64,000 bases of DNA from Thalassospira povalilytica (GTDB lineage: Bacteria; Pseudomonadota; Alphaproteobacteria; Rhodospirillales; Thalassospiraceae): assembly GCF_002844235.1 (NCBI RefSeq), contig NZ_PGTS01000006.1:186001-250000 (forward strand), given 5' to 3'. Positions 36,691 through 45,748 of this stretch are shown here, piece after piece. The position numbers were made by a program, and so were the translations under genes. Position 1 is the first letter of the stretch. Every line of letters starts with the position of its first letter. Under the pieces are notes generated by a model. The model had not been told where the DNA came from, searched no databases, and saw only the letters and a list, made by a program, of their open reading frames with translations.

Positions 36691-37467
36691 ATGACAACAG
36701 AGAAAATTGGCGGCATAGAGCTTTATATCGAGAATGTGGACCTCGAAAATTCCGGGCGGACACAAAAGGTTTACGGGACGAATTGCGCGGATGATTTCTG
36801 GGCTTTGCTGTCAAATGAACGCTCTGCATTTGCCTATGTCGACTATCTTTGGGTGCCGCCGGACCTCAAACGCAACACATCCCAAAGCAACCGGGCCCTG
36901 TATGCATGGCGTGGAGATACACGAAGCCCCGACGAGATTTTTGGTCATGGCTTTTCACGCCGCGGCACATCCCCGGCAACGCCCGCCATTGTCTATCGCA
37001 AAGGCGATCAGGACCTTGCGCATTACACGGCCGTATGCCTTTCGGGGACGCATGAAATCGGCGCCCTTTTCCCGCCCAAGGTTCCCGGTCAGCCGGAACC
37101 GGCTGCCGAAACATGGGTTTATTGTGTACGATTACAGGGATACTGGTGCCCGACCTATTCGATCCAGCAGAACGTCTTTAACAATGCCGCCAGGTTCGGG
37201 GCGACCGAACGCCAGATGGCGCGACAGAACCTTTATGCCCGTGAACTTGCGGTTCTTAATGTCCCCTATAAGGACGTCGTTGCCGCCATACGGGTTCGCC
37301 GTGATTGGGCTGGTGCGGGATATGATGCGGGCGGAACTTTTACCTATCTCGAACTCAGAAAGAACCAGTGGGCAACAACGGAAAACAAAGCCTTTGCCGA
37401 CCGCATCGGGAACTGGTTGACGAACAACCACCTGATCAACACCCAAAGGGCGCTGCCTACCCCGTAA
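36691..37467 (+). CDS. Predicted ADP-ribosyltransferase-fold protein, cholera/pertussis-toxin-A like
   Basis: Protein of 258 aa with no signal peptide. Residues 70-90 read ALYAWRGDTRSPDEIFGHGF, the start of R-S-E-class mono-ADP-ribosyltransferases (compare the LYRADSRPPDEI stretch of cholera toxin A). R74 would be the NAD-contacting Arg, S118 (LSGT) the core Ser, and E185 in 'YARELAVLNVPYKDVVAAIRV' the catalytic Glu, matching the 'EVSALGGIPYSQIYGWYRV' region of cholera toxin. 'TWVYCVRL' (141-148) fits the intervening strand. The residue two before E185 is Ala (A183), not the Glu of arginine-specific enzymes. About 65 residues precede the domain. A GAGG site lies 7 nt before the ATG, and terminators flank the gene. 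Fold call is inference from motif order; target and delivery are unknown. Confidence 0.65.
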   Translation: MTTEKIGGIELYIENVDLENSGRTQKVYGTNCADDFWALLSNERSAFAYVDYLWVPPDLKRNTSQSNRALYAWRGDTRSPDEIFGHGFSRRGTSPATPAIVYRKGDQDLAHYTAVCLSGTHEIGALFPPKVPGQPEPAAETWVYCVRLQGYWCPTYSIQQNVFNNAARFGATERQMARQNLYARELAVLNVPYKDVVAAIRVRRDWAGAGYDAGGTFTYLELRKNQWATTENKAFADRIGNWLTNNHLINTQRALPTP

Positions 37468-37477
37468 CTAAAAACAT

Positions 37478-37509
37478 GGCGGGTCCGGGCAATGCTGTCC
37501 GGACCCGCC
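37478..37509. terminator. Bidirectional terminator
   Basis: Perfect 11-bp stem GGCGGGTCCGG (37478-37488) and CCGGACCCGCC (37499-37509) between two convergent genes. The plus-strand U-tract is absent; the minus side has only a loose T-rich run. Confidence 0.65.
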
Positions 37510-37529
37510 AGAAAGAACGTGACACCGGA

Positions 37530-37973
37530 TCAGGATGCGACCAGCGCACCAGATGCAAGGGTATCTTCAAATCCTTCGACCGATTGCTCATAACCGCTAT
37601 CGGTCTTGTTTGTACCGACCAGCTTTCCCGATAGGTCTTTGAGACTGGATAAAAGTGTCTGATCACGTGCCTGCTGTTCTTCGGCCTTCTTGCGCAACTC
37701 TGTCTGATTGACAGCAGCCTGCCGTGCGATCCAGGCAGCATCATCCTTGGCAAGCTTTTTAGCCGTCGCCTCGCCGATGATGATCGCGCCGGAAATTTCG
37801 CTTTGCGCGACGGACACTTCTTTGCCACCTGTTTCGACTGCGGTGCAGCTTTGTGCGACACGACTGGCAATGGCGCAAAGCTGATCGGTCTGGGTTTCGG
37901 TTCGAAAAGATGCAAGATCGGCCCTATACGCCGTCGCATAATCATTGGCCAGATCGCCAAGTGTGCTGCTCAT
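37530..37973 (-). CDS. Hypothetical helical protein
   Basis: Protein of 147 aa, mostly alpha-helical and Ala/Glu-rich, with a coiled-coil-like stretch ('ARQAAVNQTELRKKAEEQQARDQTLLSSLKDLSGKLV', about residues 82-118). Two Cys occur (in 'DQLCAIAS' and 'AQSCTAV'). It has no signal peptide, and I recognise no family. Start at 37973 chosen because AAGGAG lies 8 nt upstream; the frame stays open further but without a better site. It ends tail-to-tail with the predicted ADP-ribosyltransferase gene. A functional link is not shown, as a terminator separates them. Confidence 0.65.
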   Translation of the reverse strand: MSSTLGDLANDYATAYRADLASFRTETQTDQLCAIASRVAQSCTAVETGGKEVSVAQSEISGAIIIGEATAKKLAKDDAAWIARQAAVNQTELRKKAEEQQARDQTLLSSLKDLSGKLVGTNKTDSGYEQSVEGFEDTLASGALVAS

Positions 37974-38044
37974 CTCAGGGTCTCCTTTGATAGTGTGGAT
38001 ACACCAGAAGACGGGCAGCCCGGTCACCATGTGAGGAGCCGGAT

Positions 38045-38075
38045 AAAAAAAGACGGGCGGTAAAAACCGCCCGTC
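38045..38075 (-). terminator. Terminator after hsp20
   Basis: GACGGGCGG (38052-38060) and CCGCCCGTC (38067-38075) with a 6-nt loop, followed on the minus strand by a run of T. Confidence 0.9.
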
Positions 38076-38116
38076 AGGCAACACAGGGAAAGCTTCTCAG
38101 GGAGGAGAGACAACAC

Positions 38117-38620
38117 TTAGCCGCTGACAGTAATCTTGCGCGGCTCGGGTTTCTGTTCCGCTACTTTGGGGAGAGTAAGGACCAGAACACCGTTCTTGAA
38201 TGATGCGGTAATGTTATCAACATCAATCGTATCATTCAGGCGGAACGACCGTTTGAAGCTGCCATAGCTGCGTTCGATGACGCGGGCACCTTCGTTTGAT
38301 TCACGGGTGGATTTCTTTTCACCGGTGATGGTCAGAACACCTTCAAGGACCGACACATCAACATCATCCTGTTCCACACCGGGAAGTTCGGCGGACAGTT
38401 CGATATGATCATCGGTTTCGTGAACATCGATACGCGGGTTCAAAAGGGTTTTCGCGGCTTCGTTGTCATCGGCAAAAGCCTGTGACGCGGTTACGCGATC
38501 CCCAAAGATCGAACCGATCATGCGATCAAAATCACGGGAAATAAGCGAGAAAGGATCACCATAGGTCGGTGCAGATGCAAGACGACGTGCGGATCCATTA
38601 AGAGTCTGAAGACCAGTCAT
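38117..38620 (-). CDS. Small heat-shock protein, Hsp20 / alpha-crystallin family
   Basis: ATP-independent holdase chaperone of 167 aa. The alpha-crystallin domain spans about residues 60-152, with 'RIDVHETDDHIELSAELPGV', 'GVLTITGEKK', 'ERSYGSFKRSFRLND' and 'ASFKNGVLVLTLPK'. The C-terminal 'RKITV' supplies the I-x-V anchoring motif used for oligomer assembly. The N-terminal ~60 residues are variable, as usual. A sigma32-type promoter lies about 100 nt upstream. Confidence 0.95.
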   Translation of the reverse strand: MTGLQTLNGSARRLASAPTYGDPFSLISRDFDRMIGSIFGDRVTASQAFADDNEAAKTLLNPRIDVHETDDHIELSAELPGVEQDDVDVSVLEGVLTITGEKKSTRESNEGARVIERSYGSFKRSFRLNDTIDVDNITASFKNGVLVLTLPKVAEQKPEPRKITVSG

Positions 38621-38718
38621 AATTACCCTCCGTTACAGACGAGTATTCTTGCGCCATCAGTCCAGACCAGGCTGCAACCTTGACGCGTATCGGGGCACCA
38701 TGCCCCTTTGCAAACTTG

Positions 38719-38746
38719 AGATAGAGCACAGGAAATTTTCCGCAAG
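38719..38746 (-). promoter_or_regulatory. Sigma32 (RpoH)-type promoter of hsp20
   Basis: On the minus strand, CTTG (38743-38746) and TCTATCT (38719-38725) are separated by 17 bp. This agrees at all but one position with the alphaproteobacterial RpoH consensus CTTG-N17/18-CYTATNT. Transcription would begin near 38712, about 90 nt before hsp20. Confidence 0.7.
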
Positions 38747-38841
38747 TGGGCCGGCACATTTTTTTGATATTTTTTGCAGCCCGCCCTGATCGCGCCCCCT
38801 GTATCATCCCCGATCGCTTCCACCTAACCCGTTAAACAGCC

Positions 38842-38855
38842 TGTCATTTTTGACA
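38842..38855. promoter_or_regulatory. Dyad TGTCA-N4-TGACA, candidate operator of the OYE gene
   Basis: Perfect 5-bp arms with a TTTT spacer, about 100 nt before the OYE start codon. A dimeric repressor is plausible, since many OYE genes are controlled by divergent or linked TetR/LysR regulators, but none is encoded here. Confidence 0.35.
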
Positions 38856-38952
38856 AAATCCAAAACAGAGACTGGCACTCCCGTGTCTGGCGGATTAGCT
38901 TCTTTGCATTGTTTGTCGGTCCGAAGACCGACCTCCCTGATAAGGATGATCC

Positions 38953-40047
38953 ATGAGTACTCTTTTTTCACCGCTGTCACTTGGCAAGCTGGCCCTTGAT
39001 AACCGCGTAATCATCGCACCGATGTGCCAGTATTCCGCAGATAACGGCAAAACCACCGACTGGCACCCGATGCATCTGGGCAACCTTGCCCAGTCCGGTG
39101 CGGGATTGCTGATCATTGAAGCAACTGCTGTCGAACCGGAAGGCCGGATTACCTATGGCGATGTCGGACTTTGGGATGACGAAACCGAAGCCGCCCTTGC
39201 CAAAACCATTTCCGCTGTGCGCAGCCATTCCGACATGCCGATTGCCATTCAGTTGGCCCATGCCGGGCGCAAGGCATCCTGTGAAAAGCCGTGGCTTGGT
39301 GGACATGCCATTGATCCCGACCATGCCAATGGCTGGCAGGTTTGCGCACCGTCGGCTGTTCCGTTCCGTGATGGTGACCCGATCCCCGAAGCTCTGAGCA
39401 AATCGCGGATTTCCGAAATCGTGCAGGCATTTGTCGAAAGCGCCAAGCGTGCTATTCGCATCGGCTTTGACGCGATTGAAATTCACGCGGCACACGGATA
39501 TCTGCTGCATCAGTTTTTGTCACCGCACGCCAACAAGCGTGACGACGAATATGGTGGATCGTTTGAAAACCGCACCCGCCTTGTTCTTGAAGTCTATGAC
39601 GCCCTTCGCGCTGAAGTCGGTACCGACTATCCGCTTGGCATCCGTATTTCGGCAACCGACTGGGTTGATGGTGGCTGGGATATCGATCAAAGCGTCGAAC
39701 TGGCAAAGCTTCTTGAAGTACGCGGATGCGACTTTATCGATGTGTCTTCCGGTGGCCTGCATATTGATCAGAAAATCCCGCTTGGCCCGAACTATCAGGT
39801 CCCGTTTGCGGCCCGCATCAAGGCCGAAACCGGCATGACCACCATCGCTGTCGGCCTGATTACCGAAGCAGAACAGGCCGAAGCCATCATCTTTACCGGT
39901 CAGGCCGATGCCATCGCCCTTGCGCGCGGTATTCTCTATGATCCGCGCTGGCCATGGCATGCCGCGGCAACCCTTGGCGCCGAAGTCAAAGCAGCCCCGC
40001 AATATCTGCGCTGCCAGCCACGCAGCCTGAAGAAACTGTTCGGCTGA
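38953..40047 (+). CDS. NADH:flavin oxidoreductase, old yellow enzyme family (YqjM/NamA class)
   Basis: FMN-dependent ene-reductase of 364 aa. 'NRVIIAPMCQYSADNG' contains C25, the redox-tuning Cys of the YqjM-type (thermophilic-like) class. 'QLAHAGRKAS' supplies substrate-binding His, and 'DAIEIHAAHGYLLHQFLSPHANKRDDEYGGSFENRTR' is the family core. The C-terminal 'ALARGILYDPRWPWHAA' completes the barrel. It probably reduces alpha,beta-unsaturated carbonyls or electrophilic xenobiotics; the natural substrate is unknown. Confidence 0.93.
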   Translation: MSTLFSPLSLGKLALDNRVIIAPMCQYSADNGKTTDWHPMHLGNLAQSGAGLLIIEATAVEPEGRITYGDVGLWDDETEAALAKTISAVRSHSDMPIAIQLAHAGRKASCEKPWLGGHAIDPDHANGWQVCAPSAVPFRDGDPIPEALSKSRISEIVQAFVESAKRAIRIGFDAIEIHAAHGYLLHQFLSPHANKRDDEYGGSFENRTRLVLEVYDALRAEVGTDYPLGIRISATDWVDGGWDIDQSVELAKLLEVRGCDFIDVSSGGLHIDQKIPLGPNYQVPFAARIKAETGMTTIAVGLITEAEQAEAIIFTGQADAIALARGILYDPRWPWHAAATLGAEVKAAPQYLRCQPRSLKKLFG

Positions 40048-40086
40048 TCCCCGTCGGGTAAAGCCCCATCCGCAAAAACTAGACGA

Positions 40087-40128
40087 TCGGATAGGTTTTC
40101 TTGATGTAGGTCAAGGCTACCTATCCGA
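40087..40128. promoter_or_regulatory. Nested inverted repeat after the OYE gene
   Basis: TCGGATAGG (40087-40095) pairs with CCTATCCGA (40120-40128). The 24-nt interior contains its own TTGA/TCAA pair. It could be a factor-assisted terminator for OYE or an operator for the dctP-GGDEF pair, which starts 91 nt downstream. Confidence 0.4.
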
Positions 40129-40218
40129 CCTTTCCCCTACTTTGGCAACATTCTGAAATCATTCAAAACAGCGCGCCTTTTACACGGTGCCTGCCAATTT
40201 CTGCCAAGGACCAGGAAC

Positions 40219-41220
40219 GTGAAATCTGTATTGCGCGCACTTGTTATCGCCTGTTGCATGACGCTGACTGTCACTGGCGCGCGCAGTGCCGAAATCCTGA
40301 TTTCGACCGAAAACACTGCCGATCATTTCCAGACCATTTTCCTTCAGAAATTTGCCGCAACCCTGAATTCCGAGATATCCGAACACAGGTTTCGGGTCAT
40401 TCATTCGGCCCAGGCCTTCAAGGACCGCGACGTCGCCGAGGCATTATCGACCGGACGGATCGCAATGGCCGCCCCGGGCATCTGGCACCTTGGTCGATTT
40501 TCGGCCGACCTCAATGCGCTTTTATTGCCCAGCTTCATGGGGCTCGGCTCTGCCGATGTGCGCAAGATTGTCGATGGCGATTTCGGAACGCGATTGAACC
40601 AGTCCCTTGAAAAGAACCTTAATGTCCGGGTTCTGGGAAGGTGGCTTGATCTGGGACCGGCCCATATTTTTACCCGCAACGTCGCGGTCAATCATTTCGG
40701 GGACCTTCGCGGATTGCGCATCCGTTATGCCGGGGGCGAAGGCAATGCCTTGCGGCTTAAGGCCATGGGGGCCATTCCTGTGTTGATCCCCTGGCCCAAC
40801 GTTCCCGACGCCCTTGATCGCAAGGAAATAGACGGTCTTCTAACCACCACCAGCACCGTGGTCAGCGCCGCCCTTTGGAAGCACGGCATTGCCCATGCGT
40901 TTCTGAGCTATTCCTATTATCCGTTTTATGTGCCGCTGATTTCCCATGATGTCTGGGCCCGGCTGAAACCGGCAACGCGTGATATCATCTTGCAGGTCTG
41001 GGAAGATATGATTGATGACGGCCGGAAACTGGCGGTCACGCACCAACAGGCATCCCTGATTACCGCGGCACAAAACAATATCGACATTGCCGACCCGGGT
41101 ATGGCTGAACGCCAGAAGCAGCGCCTTGTGCTGCTTGCCCATCAGGGGGAACTCGCCGCGACAGCAGGCATATCGCAATCTGCCGTTCGCACCCTGACCC
41201 AGATCGCGGGACAACCGTAA
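40219..41220 (+). CDS. TRAP-type C4-dicarboxylate-like solute-binding protein (DctP family), orphan
   Basis: Periplasmic ligand-binding protein of 333 aa with a signal peptide (ALVIACCMTLTVTGARSA-E). The DctP core is visible: 'AFKDRDVAEALSTGRIAMAAPG', 'LGRWLDLGPAHIFTRN...FGDLRGLRIRYAGGEGNALRLKAMGAIPVLIPWPNVPDALDRKEIDGLLTT', with the conserved substrate Arg in the 'LRIRYAGG' segment. No TRAP membrane subunits (dctQ, dctM) are adjacent. The stop overlaps the start of a membrane diguanylate cyclase by one base, so the protein probably senses rather than transports. The start is GTG with AAGGA upstream. Confidence 0.85.
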   Translation: MKSVLRALVIACCMTLTVTGARSAEILISTENTADHFQTIFLQKFAATLNSEISEHRFRVIHSAQAFKDRDVAEALSTGRIAMAAPGIWHLGRFSADLNALLLPSFMGLGSADVRKIVDGDFGTRLNQSLEKNLNVRVLGRWLDLGPAHIFTRNVAVNHFGDLRGLRIRYAGGEGNALRLKAMGAIPVLIPWPNVPDALDRKEIDGLLTTTSTVVSAALWKHGIAHAFLSYSYYPFYVPLISHDVWARLKPATRDIILQVWEDMIDDGRKLAVTHQQASLITAAQNNIDIADPGMAERQKQRLVLLAHQGELAATAGISQSAVRTLTQIAGQP

Positions 41221-43136
41221 TGCCGGTAAAAACCACATATCCTGGCTGGCGGCGCATCCTTGACGAACAGTTCCTGAGCGTCTTTTTGTCGATCGGATTG
41301 CTCCTTGGCGTGTTGTTCCTGATGGCCTGGCAGACGGTCTCAGAACGGCAAACCGCCCGTCAGCGTGCGATCGATACCACCGGCTTTGCCATCACCACCT
41401 ATGGCGACAATCTTTCAAGCATCCTGATCAAGGCTGACAACACCGCCCTGATGGCGGCACGCGAAGCAGTGATTGTTCCCGATTTTGATCTTGAACGTCA
41501 TCTGTCAACCATGATCAAGGATGACAACAATCTGGTCGGGTATATCCTGCTTGATGCGGCGGGCAGGATTGCCCATGACTTCACATTTTTTGATTTTGAT
41601 AAAACCGTCCTTCCGGTTTCGGAAATCATTGCACGCCATCGCGATGACTGGATCGAACCGGCCTTTCGCGCCACATCGACCCTTGGCCTGAAATCTGGAT
41701 ATCTTGCTGTTGAACGCGGCATCTGGTCGCCGAACGGTACGTTTCTTGGCGTGATAGTGATCTTTCTGGCGATTGAAAACCCGTATGAGGACACGCCGCT
41801 TGAACGGTTCCTTGCCGGCTCACGGATGCGGGTTGCGACCCTCAATACCGATGATCTTCTGGCCGAAGTCCAGTCACCCCATATCGGAACTACCGACTGG
41901 TTTTCCGCCCGTCAGGAAGAAGCATTCTGGGATCTGAATGCCGACAGCGACAAGATCGATATGGGGGGTGTTGCCCTGTTTGGGGATTTTGTGCTGGCGC
42001 GCAAGAACCTTGATGGTCTTCCGATCACCATTTACATGCAGGTGCCGATCAACAGTTTCATGGGTAACTATGACACCACCCGTCAGACCGCGCTGATTGC
42101 ATCGGGCGTGGTGATTGCCGTGACCCTGTTTCTGTTTTTGCAAATCCGCATTGACCGCAAGACCAAACGCCGCAATGAACGCAAGCGCCTTGAACTCGAC
42201 AAGCGGCTGCAATTCGCCCTTGATAGCACCGGTCAGGGTCTTTGGGACTGGGATTTCGCCAAGCAGCAGGGATACTATTCCGATAACCTGTACCGGTTGA
42301 TGGAAATCCATCACGGCGAAGTCTGCCTGACTTTTGACAGCTTCAAGGACCGCATTCACGCCGATGACCGCAAACAATTCGATGCAGCCATCGCCGAACA
42401 TATCAGCGGCAACAAACCGGCCTTTGAAATAGAAGTCCGCATGCATGTCGGATCGGAAGATCAGTGGAACTGGTTCCATCACAGCGGGTCGGTCATTGAA
42501 TGGGACCGCAATCGCGAACCCAAACGGATGATCGGCCTGCTCAAGAACATCCACCATCAGAAACTCAAACGGATCGATCTTGAATTCAAGGCCCGCCATG
42601 ATCCGCTAACCGGGCTTTTGAACCGCACCGCCTTCGAGGATTATGCCCGTCGTGTTCATGCCTTGTCCCTGCGCACCAACCGGCCTTATTGCATGGTGAT
42701 GCTCGATATTGATCACTTCAAAAAGGTCAATGACACGTTCGGACATGATTGCGGGGATATTGTTCTGAAACGGATATGCGACATAACATCACGCGCCCTG
42801 CGGTTTGAAGAGGAAAAGCTGTTCTTCCGGCTTGGCGGCGAAGAATTCGTGATCTTGCTGCCGCAAAATGATTGTGCTGCCGGGGCTGCTGTGGCCGAAC
42901 GTATCCGGAAAAATGTTTGTGCCGAACCGATCCTGGCGGATGGCCATCACATCGACATCACCATCAGCGCCGGTGTTGCTGCCCATCGCGACAGCGAACT
43001 TCCCGACATCACGCTAAGACGTGCCGACTGGGCCCTTTATCAGGCCAAGAATACCGGCCGCAACCGGGTATATCGCGCGCCGGGTACCACCGATGTCAGC
43101 TTCCCGGATCCCGAGACCATGCGCAACACGGTGTAG
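41220..43136 (+). CDS. Membrane sensor diguanylate cyclase (periplasmic sensor - PAS - GGDEF)
   Basis: Makes cyclic di-GMP from GTP. Of 638 residues, a first membrane helix lies at about 19-37 and a large periplasmic domain at about 40-285, with a double-Cache-like '...TLGLKSGYLAVERGIWSPNGTFLGVIVIFLAIENPYE' stretch. A second helix (about 290-308), a PAS domain (325-445) and a GGDEF domain (455-620) follow. The active-site motif is GGEEF at 539-543. The RxxD product-inhibition site is lost (E-E-E-K at the matching positions). No EAL domain is present. It overlaps the DctP-like gene by one base, suggesting that protein is its ligand-bound partner. Confidence 0.9.
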   Translation: MPVKTTYPGWRRILDEQFLSVFLSIGLLLGVLFLMAWQTVSERQTARQRAIDTTGFAITTYGDNLSSILIKADNTALMAAREAVIVPDFDLERHLSTMIKDDNNLVGYILLDAAGRIAHDFTFFDFDKTVLPVSEIIARHRDDWIEPAFRATSTLGLKSGYLAVERGIWSPNGTFLGVIVIFLAIENPYEDTPLERFLAGSRMRVATLNTDDLLAEVQSPHIGTTDWFSARQEEAFWDLNADSDKIDMGGVALFGDFVLARKNLDGLPITIYMQVPINSFMGNYDTTRQTALIASGVVIAVTLFLFLQIRIDRKTKRRNERKRLELDKRLQFALDSTGQGLWDWDFAKQQGYYSDNLYRLMEIHHGEVCLTFDSFKDRIHADDRKQFDAAIAEHISGNKPAFEIEVRMHVGSEDQWNWFHHSGSVIEWDRNREPKRMIGLLKNIHHQKLKRIDLEFKARHDPLTGLLNRTAFEDYARRVHALSLRTNRPYCMVMLDIDHFKKVNDTFGHDCGDIVLKRICDITSRALRFEEEKLFFRLGGEEFVILLPQNDCAAGAAVAERIRKNVCAEPILADGHHIDITISAGVAAHRDSELPDITLRRADWALYQAKNTGRNRVYRAPGTTDVSFPDPETMRNTV

Positions 43137-43300
43137 TGATCTGTTGACCTGAGCAAACGGGATTTTGCCGCCCTATAGCAAACGTCCCCTTGAACAGGTG
43201 CGTTACGCCCCACCCGACCAGATACTGCTTGCTGGCCCGACATCACGCGCCGCGTTTCATGCCCCTGTCTGGTCGCAAACATACGAAATTCCCCAACAGA

Positions 43301-43328
43301 AAAGGGCCCCGCAAATGCGGAGCCCTTC
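43301..43328 (-). terminator. Terminator after groEL
   Basis: AAGGGC-c-CCGC / GCGG-a-GCCCTT stem (43302-43327) with an AAAT loop and a TTTTC run on the minus-strand 3' side. It may also serve the convergent GGDEF gene. Confidence 0.85.
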
Positions 43329-43357
43329 CTGTAGTGCAAGGTCGGTAGGTGTAAGGC

Positions 43358-45028
<1,671 letters not shown>

Positions 45029-45073
45029 CTATGAGACGGATGAACGTGGACTTAAGTCACCCAAAGGGCTGAC

Positions 45074-45361
45074 TTATTCCATGATGCCCATAATGTCGGA
45101 CTCTTTCATGATCAGCAGCTCTTCGCCGTCGACCTTGACTTCGGTGCCCGACCATTTGCCAAACAGGACTTTGTCACCTGCTTTGACGTCGAGGGCTACG
45201 ACCGAGCCATCATCTTTGCGAACGCCAGAACCAACAGCGACGATTTCGCCTTCCTGCGGTTTCTCTTTGGCGGTATCCGGAATAATGATGCCACCGGCAG
45301 TCTTGGTGTCGGACTCGACACGACGTACCAGTACTCGATCATGCAGCGGACGGAACTTCAT
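45074..45361 (-). CDS. groES: Co-chaperonin GroES
   Basis: Heptameric lid of the GroEL chamber, 95 aa. '[14 protein letters not shown]', the mobile loop '[20 protein letters not shown]' and '[34 protein letters not shown]' are canonical. I chose the ATG at 45361, with GGAG nine bases upstream; an in-frame TTG at 45370 would abut that site directly. Confidence 0.98.
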   Translation of the reverse strand: MKFRPLHDRVLVRRVESDTKTAGGIIIPDTAKEKPQEGEIVAVGSGVRKDDGSVVALDVKAGDKVLFGKWSGTEVKVDGEELLIMKESDIMGIME

Positions 45362-45426
45362 TTTAGACAACTCCGTGTTAAAGCTAAGGCTCGTTTAAAA
45401 CTACGACTAACCGGGATGAGCCCGTA

Positions 45427-45453
45427 TTAGCACTCACCCCCGGCGAGTGCTAA
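45427..45453 (-). promoter_or_regulatory. CIRCE element (HrcA operator) of groESL
   Basis: TTAGCACTC (45427-45435), 9-nt spacer, GAGTGCTAA (45445-45453): a perfect match to CIRCE, the operator bound by the HrcA repressor. It lies at the predicted transcription start and in the groES leader. Confidence 0.96.
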
Positions 45454-45456
45454 CAG

Positions 45457-45485
45457 CATTTATTGAAGTGCCTGTTCAAAGTCAA
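45457..45485 (-). promoter_or_regulatory. Sigma70-like promoter of groESL
   Basis: On the minus strand, TTGACT (45480-45485) and TAAATG (45457-45462) with a 17-bp spacer. The start site would fall inside the adjacent CIRCE, the standard repressible arrangement. Confidence 0.65.
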
Positions 45486-45748
45486 TAGGAAGATGCAAAA
45501 AGACGCAGAACTGTCACGATTTTTGCGCAATTATGGCCGTTTGAGGCGCGCGAAAAACCGCCATGTGCGACGGGGTGGTGATCACAACATTTTCCGATCA
45601 CCAACACAACCCCTCGCCGTAAAATAATACGTGCCCATCCGATCACAATGGGCAACAGCAGAATCGCAGAAAAATATTTATGCCCCCTGATCAGGGTTCC
45701 CGGCGGCCTATCATTCGGGTGTGCCCTCACGTCCGGCACCGGGATCGG

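Larger units (their letters stand above)
38621..38952. other. Intergenic region between divergent hsp20 and OYE genes
   Basis: 332 nt. It holds the heat-shock promoter of hsp20 (38719-38746) and the dyad TGTCA-TTTT-TGACA (38842-38855) on the OYE side. No gene is evident. Confidence 0.6.
45371..45748. other. Intergenic region upstream of groES
   Basis: 378 nt. The proximal 115 nt hold the groES leader, CIRCE and the promoter. The remaining ~260 nt up to the neighbouring lipoprotein gene show a 7-bp inverted repeat GGTGATC/GATCACC (45577-45583 and 45596-45602) that may terminate or pause transcription leaving that gene. An 85-codon minus-strand frame here looks spurious. Confidence 0.5.

Noticed and set aside
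38623-38823. Short minus-strand frames upstream of hsp20
   Set aside because: They overlap the heat-shock promoter and leader and encode no recognisable sequence.
38865-38915. Sigma54-like TGGC...TTGC pair before the OYE gene
   Set aside because: The spacing between the GG and GC dinucleotides is about 15 rather than the required 10 bases.
45482-45739. 85-codon minus-strand frame upstream of groES
   Set aside because: No ribosome-binding site, no family, and it overlaps the groES promoter region.
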